This document shows, one piece after another, positions 57,227 through 64,000 of a stretch of 64,000 bases of DNA (position 1 is its first letter; each line of letters opens with the position of its first letter). The position numbers were made by a program, and so were the translations under genes. The notes below the pieces were generated by a model, which saw only the letters and a list, made by a program, of their open reading frames with translations, searched no databases and was not told the origin of the DNA. Origin of the DNA: Nymphaea colorata (Eukaryota > Streptophyta > Magnoliopsida > Nymphaeales > Nymphaeaceae); the NCBI RefSeq assembly GCF_008831285.2, contig NC_045145.1:6262802-6326801 (forward strand), given 5' to 3'.

Positions 57227-58590
57227 AGGCTGTCAAAATATCTATTGGTTCTCTTTCACTCCCCTGTTAAAAGGGTCATTATTATAGATTTTAATTTCTT
57301 GATTGATTCCCAAAAGGCACATTGGACATTGACGAGGATCAGGAAGAGCAAAGGTAATGGCAATTGTATGCATTGGAAAATTCTCAGTGTATGAAAAGTA
57401 GTGAAACATTTTCATGAAAAAGACAACCCAAGTGGTTTTCATAGTGTGTCAAGGAAACACAAACACTAGAAATATTTTTTTCGACTCATTGTGAAAGTAT
57501 GAAATTGACGGCAACCGGATGCCAATGTAGCACTAGAGCAAATGTCTGAATAAGAGAGAGCATTACAAGGATTTACAGGTGCAGCCGTCTCTCTTTATGG
57601 TAAGACACACTTTTTAAACATTTCAAAATTAACCAAAATCTGGTTATATGTGTCTCTTCATTAGTAATCTGTAATGTTACAAATATTCAATTTTTTCATT
57701 GCATCAATTTGCTAGTCCGACACTAATATGGTTCATGTCATTAAAAGAACTTGTTTTAAAAAACATGCTACCTTATTTATGACAAAAAAAATGTCTTTCG
57801 TTTTCTTTTGTCATTACATTGAAAAGTAAGCTTGGACAATGTAGCTTGTCGGCTGCACCCGATCGTTCACAAAATTAATTACAAATGACTAGAAAATGTA
57901 CCATAAGATAAATGTAAAATAATCTTCTGAAGGGCTCACTTGGAAATAAAGAAGTTTGAAGTTCTAAATAAGTTGGCTGAACTTGGCTCAATTCACTCAA
58001 GTTCAAAGATCCCTTTGTGTGAAAATAAGTTGTTCCTATTTGACTATAAATTTGCACATTCTATTGTTAGAATCTTAACATACGCACTCTAGAAAATATT
58101 TTTTTTAACCATCATATTTGTCAAACTTAATTTAAACAAATGTGATTAGAAAAATGGGACAGGAATGTGAATGACCCATGAATCATACTCAAAAGATAAT
58201 CAGTTCCATATAGTGAATCGCATGAGTCAACTTGGATAGGTTAAAAACCTGGCCACAGTTGAAGGTTCGACTCGAGTTCATCTGATTTTCAAAAGACTCA
58301 GATCTGGATATCCCAGACCATTTGAAATCGCCAAGTCGGGTCAGATCAGGTCAGGATCATCCGAGTTGAGTTTGAAAAAAAGAGAAACACACAAAGAGAG
58401 AGAGAGAGAGAGAGAGAGAGACGATAAAATGGAAATCAATACCAAAATTTGGGGACAAGAAGTCCCCCAGTTACAATAACAAACGCAAAACATAAGCAAA
58501 AAGATGAAATATACAATGCAATGTATAGTAAAATAAAATAAGAGGGGTGGAGAGAGAATGGGGAGACGGAGCGGCATAATCACCCAGCCG
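57227..58590. other. Non-coding DNA
   Basis: No gene recognised. 58190-58360 holds GACTCGAG/CTCAGATC/GGTCAGATCAGG words similar in style to 60280-60500. 58395-58421 is a (GA)n tract. Confidence 0.45.
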
Positions 58591-58599
58591 CAGGCAAAG

Positions 58600-59010
58600 G
58601 ATAATGTCGTAGCCGAATGGCAAAATGTACATCCCCCTGCACAAGACGAGCCATAGACTCCGACGAAGAGAAGGTGCCTCCGAAGACCCTATTGTTGCGC
58701 TCTTCCCAAATTGCGCCACCAAGCTGAAATGAGTCACAACATCCATACACGACCCCAGGAAACCGTCAGGCGGGGAGAAGGATAGAAGAGGAAAAAAAGA
58801 CGAATGAAGAGTGGATCCGGAACACTACTAAAAAGAGAAGGTCAGGCAGAGGCAAAGACACTAAAGAAAAAAGGGCAGGAGATAAAAAGGTGCACCCGAG
58901 ACTCAGCCGCGGCGAGACAGAGGGGACACTGGTTAGCTAAACTGATGCCAAGGCACTGCAAGTGGTCAAAAGTGTTGATGTGGCCAGCAAGAAGAAGCCA
59001 AACAAGAGAG
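58600..59010 (-). pseudogene. LINE C-terminal zf-RVT region
   Basis: Minus reading from 59010 gives VWLLLAGHINTFDHLQCLGI then SLANQCPLCLAAAESRVHLF and ISCPF. Plant LINE proteins have W-x6-R(L/I)-T-DRLxxRGI-x(2)-xxCPLC-x3-(E)ES-xHLFxxCPF here, a zinc-ribbon-like domain. Further left, near 58717-58690, IWEERNNRVF matches the WxxRNxRIF end of the protein. Shifts and stops separate the two. Confidence 0.75.
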
Positions 59011-59329
59011 AGAGAGATGATCTCCTTTTGTGGTGAGTTTTATTTAGTATTTTTCTTGTTTTCTTATTTCCTTTTGTCTAAGCTGCCAGCCAAATAGTCA
59101 AACTCCGAAACTCCTACCATTGAGAAGAATAATTATGTGAATACCTTTACAATTGAAAAGCCCTATAACGGTCAATTGTTTCACTGGTATAGGCCTATCA
59201 CTTTTAGCAATGTGTTCATTTTTTTTACTAACGAAAGCATCATGTCGGTCAAGGGTGCTATGACTTTAATGACATTTAATCTTCTGAGACAGTATAAGTT
59301 AATTTTTACTGATGTAATGTGAAAATATT

Positions 59330-59456
59330 ATAAAAGTGTTAGCAACGTGATTTTTATTGACATTCATAATAAAACGTCAATAAACCTTTATTGACTTTTT
59401 GCTTATTTTTATTGATGTTTTTCTTGCATTAGTAAAATTACCTTTTTTTGTAGTGT
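59330..59456. mobile_element. CACTA-like transposon terminus
   Basis: The right end reads TTTTTTTGTAGTG, i.e. CACTACAAAAAAA from outside in, the classical end of plant CACTA (En/Spm) elements. Inside it, TTTATTGAC/GTCAATAAA words recur at least four times (59353-59420), as expected for subterminal transposase-binding repeats. The matching left end was not found, so the other border and target duplication are unknown. Confidence 0.5.
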
Positions 59457-59739
59457 CAATTTTTAACGGAATTCATTTGGAATATCACAATTTACTTGAC
59501 AGCAAAAAAACATTGGTAGGTTATATCATGCAGAAAAAAGTAGAACTATAATTAGGGCCTCTAATGAAATTGGTGTAGTCAATAACACCTCTATGCAGAC
59601 AGCTATACTTAACAAAGTCATGGAGTCTGAGTTGACTAAAAAACAGCCATGACCTTATTCTCTCTCATAATGACACCCTGAAGCAAACGGAAGGACTTGG
59701 ACAAGCACTTCATCAACTACCCAATGACAAGTAATATTA

Positions 59740-60280
59740 GGCATATATGGCCCATGTATAGCAAAGTTTTTGTCTTCCAATCGCTACGTTATCCACAAAG
59801 GGCCTAGAGAGGTTCTCATTCAAGTTGCAACAAACAACAGCATACCCAAGTATGTCAGTGGCCCACCTTTCGAGCTCCCTCAAAATTCTATTGAGGTTGT
59901 CTACAGCCCTTGTGTTCACCTTCAAAAGATTTTGGTGTCGTCTGTGGACGCTAAGGTTGCAGAACAAACCTTAAACCTTGAAGTTTGGAGGGAGAGTATA
60001 TTTTTTTCTTTCATACTCCACTATCAACTTTCTAACGAGTATCTCGATTATCACAATAAAGAGATACAATGACAGGGGGTCCCCTTGTCTAAGGCCACTC
60101 TGGTTGCCAAAATACTTTTTTTTTCCTGACATTATTAACAACTGCTTGGAAAGCTATGATCACACGTGCATGATATGCAACCCTTCTCAAATGCTAGAAG
60201 TCTCCATCTCTGTATCGAGTTAAGACCAGCTAACTCTATCATATGCAGGAATAATCAAGCTTAAAGAAGACCAATGCGCT
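59740..60280 (-). pseudogene. LINE reverse transcriptase fragment
   Basis: Minus reading gives ALVFFKLDYS near 60280-60250 (relatives: FLKLDFxKAYDRV), a piece like SSVSWS, then GLRQGDPLSLYLFIVIIEIL at 60100-60045, the very conserved GLRQGDPLSPYLF motif of LINE RT. Downstream RAVDNLNRILRELERWA fits the segment after the palm. The catalytic xADD block is not recognisable. Plus-strand open frames here are shadows. Confidence 0.75.
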
Positions 60281-61500
60281 TTAAAAACTCATCGAGTCAG
60301 CTCATTAACTCGGCTTTGGCTCGCCCCCCTACTGGGTCAACCCAATAGGGGACTTGGTTTAGTCAAAAGCTCGTTAAGACTCGGCCTTGACTCAATTGAC
60401 TTAGCCGAGTCACGAGTCAAGGAAGATTGGCTCGTGTTTTGTTGAGTTTTTTTTTTCGGTAAAAAACTCATGCAAGTTTTTGCATAGACTCGTTCATTCA
60501 AAGCAAGTCATGAGTGAGTTTAAACCCACCAAGTTATGCATGCATGTTTATAAAAAATAAAAAAATTGCAAGGCATTTTACTAAGAAAGGCCATGTTATA
60601 AAAAGTGAAAACCCTCGATCGTGTTCTCCTATTATTTAAAGAAGGTTTAACGAGGGGAATGACTTTTAAACCCTCGTCTACTATATCGGTTAGCTTTTTC
60701 AGCAAGAATAGTGATTTCGGCAACTACACCGGTGTCAACAAAAAAATCAGTTTCTCATGTACTTTATGCTTGTTTTTTCTTTTTATTTTCCAACGTTTCA
60801 GTTTTCCCACTTTTTTGAGTCGACTTTTCCTTCTCTCGGCGACTATCATTTTTTCTGATGTATTCCCCTCTCTCTTTCCAGTGTCTCCCTCTCCTCCATT
60901 CTTCTCTCCCTCGGTTTTGCCTAGTTTTATGGACGTTTTTCTTACCTACCGGTCTCTCTCTCTCTCAGCTGCTCAGATGGAGAATGAGGCAGCAAATGGC
61001 TGCCATTAAGAGTAATGGCCTGGGATCTCTTGCCTTAGTGCTGTCGACCTCAAGCCCTCAAGGTTCAATCACTGTGTCCATGTTTGGGGCATTCAGATTA
61101 GACCAAATGCATTTGATTAAAGTAATTGAGTATTTAAGTTATTCCATTATCTTCAACTGAATGCATATTCTTTTTCTCGCTTCATCTACTTCCTTGATTC
61201 TCTAAAATACTTAAGAGTCTCAACCATGAAATAATTTTTTGAATGTCTATACGATTGCTAATTTGCTATACCCTATTACTTGCTACTTGCTAGTCATGCT
61301 TTGATTATTCATATGCAATCTTATGTATTTTGCAGTTCACCCTTTTTTACTTTTAAAAATTGTTACTGTTAGGGAAGATGGATTTAGTTTTTTTAATTTT
61401 TAGTTTTTACCTTTAAGACTGATATGGTTCTACCTACTGCTTCTCCATTTTTTATGCAAACAAATTTGTTAAGTGTTGACACTGAATTTAAGACTGATAT
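60281..61500. other. Non-coding DNA with ACTCGG- and CCCTCG-rich patches
   Basis: 60283-60500 is rich in GACTCG, GAGTCA and CTCGGC words. 60605-60690 holds ACCCTCGATCG, AACGAGGGG and AAACCCTCGTC, inverted-repeat-like wording of transposon ends. 60750-61000 is pyrimidine-rich. TTTAAGACTGATATGGTTCT occurs twice as a direct repeat (61412 and 61487, 75 apart). No gene. Confidence 0.45.
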
Positions 61501-61505
61501 GGTTC

Positions 61506-61508
<3 letters not shown>

Positions 61509-61580
<72 letters not shown>
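61509..61580. repeat. Long (TA)n microsatellite
   Basis: About 36 perfect TA units, directly left of the hairpin at 61583-61720. Confidence 0.95.
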
Positions 61581-61582
<2 letters not shown>

Positions 61583-61720
61583 GTTACAAAAACTCAAATA
61601 TATATAAACCTTACACTAATGTAGATTTGCAAACGCACACACACATTTATATATATATATATACATGTGTGTGCAAATCTACATTAGTGTAGGGTTTATA
61701 TATATTTGAGATTTTGTAAC
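61583..61720. repeat. Near-perfect 138-bp hairpin
   Basis: GTTACAAAAACTCAAATATA at the left pairs with TATATTTGAGATTTTGTAAC at the right, and pairing continues inward through TAAACC(T/C)TACACTAATGT and AGATTTGCA for about 48 bases with two mismatches. The loop has (CA)n, (TA)n and (GT)n, which can pair further. It could be a small MITE (TA flanks) or a precursor-like hairpin. Confidence 0.85.
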
Positions 61721-62050
61721 GCATGGTTACTGGGGACTTGGAGTTTGGTCTTTATAGTATATCTTGCCATAATTGTTGTTATAATGTTTATGTCAACTTT
61801 CATATGGGACTTAGAAGACGCATATATCCTTTGTTGTTTTGATTTCTAATGTTTAATTACTTAATGTGTTACTCATTCAAGTAAAGTAACTTATAATACC
61901 GCACCATCATTATTGTGTAGCCTTAAAAACTTATTTAATGTTTATGTCAACTTTCTTACTTTTCTATTTTTTCTTAACTGTTAGCAGTCATAGAAGAAGC
62001 AACATTTTGGACTTTAGTATCCACAAAAATGTCAAGAACCCTTCGTTTCT
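61721..62050. other. Non-coding lead of the hAT element
   Basis: AT-rich; no terminal repeat or start region of a transposase could be fixed. Confidence 0.4.
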
Positions 62051-62245
62051 ATGAGGAAAAGTTCCTGCGTGGGAGTGGGAATCCCTCTTGATAAGCCAAA
62101 AAAAAAGTGTTGTTGTTGTCAAAAACAAATGAATGGTGATATCAATAGACCAAAATATTATCTTGCTGAAGTAAAAGGAGAAGTTGAACCATGTAATGAA
62201 ATGGTAGACGAGGTGAGGAAGAAAATTAATAAATGTTTAGAATAA
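62051..62245 (+). pseudogene. BED-type zinc finger of the hAT transposase
   Basis: The frame reads VGVGIPLDKPKKKCCCCQKQ then MNGDINRPKYYLAEVKGEVE and PCNEMVDEVRKKI. In plant hAT proteins of this group the finger is C-x2-C ... R-K(Y/H)HLA-x-VKG-x-VEPC, ending with P-x-(E/D)VR. The histidine of KYHLA is Tyr here, so one zinc ligand is lost. The domain would bind transposon ends in the nucleus. The upstream start is not intact. Confidence 0.8.
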
Positions 62246-62599
62246 TCAAAGGAACAAAAGAACTATAAGAAGCACATTGTCAATGGAATTGGTTCTTTTG
62301 AGATAAATGGGGATGAAAATAATGAAATCATATGAAAATGAGGCTGTAAGAGTTCAAAGAGGGAAACTGATTGTGGAAAATGTGTAAAAAAACCAAAATA
62401 GAACATTTGATTCTTTTATTTAATCTAAAGCAATAGTTCCATCAAAGAAACAACTTGGCATAAAAACATCAATGGATAGGAAGGCAAGAGATAAATTGTG
62501 CTCAACAGTTGTAAGTTTGTTCTATCTTTCAACAATTCCTCTTAATTCCGAAATTCCCCTTACTATATAAGATGCTTGAAATTTGCACGTCCATATGAA

Positions 62600-63117
62600 T
62601 GGGGTTGAAGCCACCTTTATCATCTGAAATTTTTGGACAACTATTAAGATAAGAAGTGAAAAAGACTGATAAATATATTAAAGAATATGAGGAATCATCG
62701 TTTGAAACTAGTTGCCCTATCATGCTATGGTTGGAAAAATGCTAACCATAGAACATTCATAAATTTCTTGGTTCATTATCCAAAGGGCAAATACTTTCTA
62801 AAGTCAGTTGATGTAACTAATATTTTAATGAGCCAAAATAATTTACCCAAATTGTTTAACAAAGTGGTGGAAATGGTAGGTGTTGAAAATGTGGCTGAGG
62901 TATGTTATTTTTGTTTTCAATTATTGGTGATTGTGTATTATGTTATGCTTTATGTGTGCAATGTGAATGTGCAATATCTAATAATCATACATATTCTATC
63001 ATTTTGTACAGATAATTATGGACAATATGCAGCCTATTATTTTGCAGCATTAAAGAAGTTCGAGGAAAAGAGAAAAACTACCTTTGGGACTTTTTGTGAG
63101 ATCTTATGCTTGAAAAT
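62600..63117 (+). pseudogene. DUF659 region of the hAT transposase, spliced and frameshifted
   Basis: Near 62655 TDKYIKEYEESSFETSCPIM is the usual segment before DUF659. A shift follows, then YGWKNANHRTFINFLVHYPK, GKYFLKSVDVTN and KLFNKVVEMVGVENVAE (DGWT--R---INFLV-CPKGT-FLKS-DA in relatives). GAG|GTATG and TTGTACAG|AT mark an intron of 112 bases (62900-63011), after which EIIMDN resumes in frame. A two-base insertion then shifts to AAYYFAALKKFEEKRKTTFG, matching the end of the domain. So the exon junction is authentic but the gene is dead. Confidence 0.8.
62900..63011 (+). other. Intron within the hAT transposase relic
   Basis: Donor GAG|GTATGT, acceptor TTTTGTACAG|AT; T-rich body. Removing it restores the family wording VENVAE-IIMDN across the junction. 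Confidence 0.7.
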
Positions 63118-63168
63118 ATAAGCAAAATAAAAAATATAGTTAGATGCATGGATAAAGAATAGAGGATT

Positions 63169-63680
63169 ATGAAGTTTATTTATAAATATACTTTCATGTT
63201 GAATCTGTCTATGAATCAATTTAGTAATTACAAAGATATTCTACAATCAGTTACTACAAGATTTGCCACTAATTTTATCTCATTCCAAAGTTTGTTAGGA
63301 CATCGATCCAGTCTTCAAATAATGGTTGTTTCAGATGTATGGTGCACATTGAAGTATTCAACATTTGCTGACATAAAAGAGATGGAAGAAATTCTACTGA
63401 ATCCTAATTTTTGGTGAGTTGTAGAATCAACTGTCAAGACAATACAACCTCTAGTGGAAGTTTTGAGGATTGTAGATGTAAAAGAAATCCTACAATGGGA
63501 TATCATTATGAAGCAATGGATAGATCTAAGGAAGCTATAAAGGAAATTCATGACAATGAAGAGAGGAAATACATACCTTATTGGAAAATAATTGATAATT
63601 GTTGGATAAATTTACTTCACCTTTTCAAGTTGTTACATATTATCTCAATCCCAAGTACCAATAAGTCCAATTTTTTCTAA
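63169..63680 (+). pseudogene. hAT transposase middle region, frameshifted
   Basis: Frame 63169-63417 gives KFIYKYTFMLNLSMNQFSNY and VTTRFATNFISFQSLLGHRS then LQIMVVSDVWCTLKYSTF, matching KFIYNHxWVLNLMRKFTxxREL and ITRFATNFISLQSLL of this hAT group. Frame 63411-63680 gives TMGYHYEAMDRSKEAIKEIH and NEERKYIPYWKIIDNCWINL, matching MGYIYEAMDRAKEAI and KYxPIWxIIDxRWxxQLH. The frame change lies near 63415-63480. It then loses similarity before the HAAGYFLNP segment. Confidence 0.85.
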
Positions 63681-64000
63681 GTTATATTGCATCTTTTTAT
63701 TGTTTCATAATTTCATTATAGTCCAAACTTCACAACTTACATTTTTATAAATTATGTTATTATCCATTTTTCATTCTATTGAAATTGAGAGAATCATCAA
63801 AGTTTTTTGGCTCCCAAAGTAACTTTCATCTACTAATGGACAAAGCAGCCTGAGGTTGGGTGTGATTTCATTCAATGCTGAAAGTTGGAGGTAGACATTT
63901 CAGCAAGAATCAAGGTATGCAAGTAGGTGACGAGCATCTTAAATTTTTCTAATTACTCAATTGTTATTTCTTAATCACTTTTCAATTAAAATGCATGTAT

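Larger units (their letters stand above)
58600..60280 (-). mobile_element. LINE (L1-like) relic, interrupted
   Basis: Minus-strand order is RT (60280-59740) then the zf-RVT-type C-terminus (59010-58600), as in plant L1 elements. The 0.7 kb between them contains unrelated DNA with a CACTA-like terminus. Frames are badly broken, and no poly(A) tail or target duplication was found at the left end. Confidence 0.7.
61990..63700 (+). mobile_element. hAT transposon relic with BED and DUF659 regions
   Basis: Plus-strand pieces follow in protein order: BED zinc finger (62051-62245), DUF659 start (62600-62900), intron (62900-63011), DUF659 end (63012-63117), the middle of the RNase H-like transposase fold (63169-63417) and a further piece (63411-63680). 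The dimerisation C-terminus is not recognised before the window edge. Frames are broken at several places. Confidence 0.85.

Noticed and set aside
59770-60223. Plus-strand frames of 81-100 codons
   Set aside because: Shadows of the LINE reverse transcriptase, whose GLRQGDPLS motif is on the minus strand.
61424-61624. Frame with alternating Ile-Tyr
   Set aside because: It is the translation of the (TA)n repeat.
1-64000. tRNA, rRNA, CRISPR arrays, operons, bacterial-type promoters
   Set aside because: None was seen; the window is plant nuclear DNA, and tRNA-like text is limited to the primer-binding site at 52831-52842.

Overview
This is a stretch of nuclear DNA from a flowering plant. It is rich in transposons and poor in genes. 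The evidence is the mix of plant-type elements, mostly degenerate: Ty3/gypsy (Tat and Tekay/Del lineages), Ty1/copia, a LINE, hAT with BED and DUF659 regions, a CACTA-like end, MITEs, an endogenous caulimovirid fragment, and pieces of plant gene families (NAC, alpha-amylase, DUF630). The species cannot be named from the sequence. No intact protein-coding host gene, tRNA, rRNA or CRISPR array was found.

Layout. 1-5850: a decayed Tat-type gypsy element on the minus strand (gag at the right, RT/RNase H at the left edge). 5988-9491: a 3.5-kb inverted repeat with ~1.19-kb arms that carry an exon-like fragment; its spacer and right flank belong to a dispersed repeat found again at 13.2-15.3 kb. 15.48-23.28 kb: a second Tat-type element, minus strand, which appears to be split by a ~4-kb hAT-like element (16106-20156) containing two unrelated gene pieces, an alpha-amylase exon (minus) and a NAC-like C-terminal exon (plus). 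23.3-29.3 kb: AT-rich non-coding DNA with a 425-bp tandem duplication, one copy of which holds a 422-bp MITE. 29.38-30.33 kb: a GC-rich island followed by a degenerate array of ~20-21-bp units with a palindromic AACCGGTT core. 30.6-34.42 kb: a defective copia element on the plus strand with a recognisable 3' LTR and no detectable 5' LTR. 34.45-35.0 kb: a minus-strand first-exon-like open frame with one in-frame stop, ending beside the copia LTR. 35.2-36.7 kb: a MITE and an endogenous pararetrovirus RNase H fragment. 36.7-45.08 kb: no recognisable gene.

45086-55875 is the best preserved element: a 10.8-kb Tekay/Del-type gypsy element on the minus strand with ~3-kb LTRs, a perfect 5-bp target duplication (CAGAC), a tRNA-Met primer site and degenerate gag-pol. 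56136-57135 is an imperfect ~1-kb palindrome made from the 5' end of a DUF630-family gene, a possible small-RNA locus. 58.6-60.28 kb is a minus-strand LINE relic interrupted by a CACTA-like end. 61.5-61.72 kb holds a long (TA)n tract and a near-perfect hairpin. 61.99 kb to the right edge is a plus-strand hAT transposase relic with a recognisable intron.

The most interesting structures are the composite hAT-like element with two captured gene fragments, the DUF630 palindrome, the large inverted repeat and the AACCGGTT array. All lineage calls rest on reading motifs by eye; no database search was possible.
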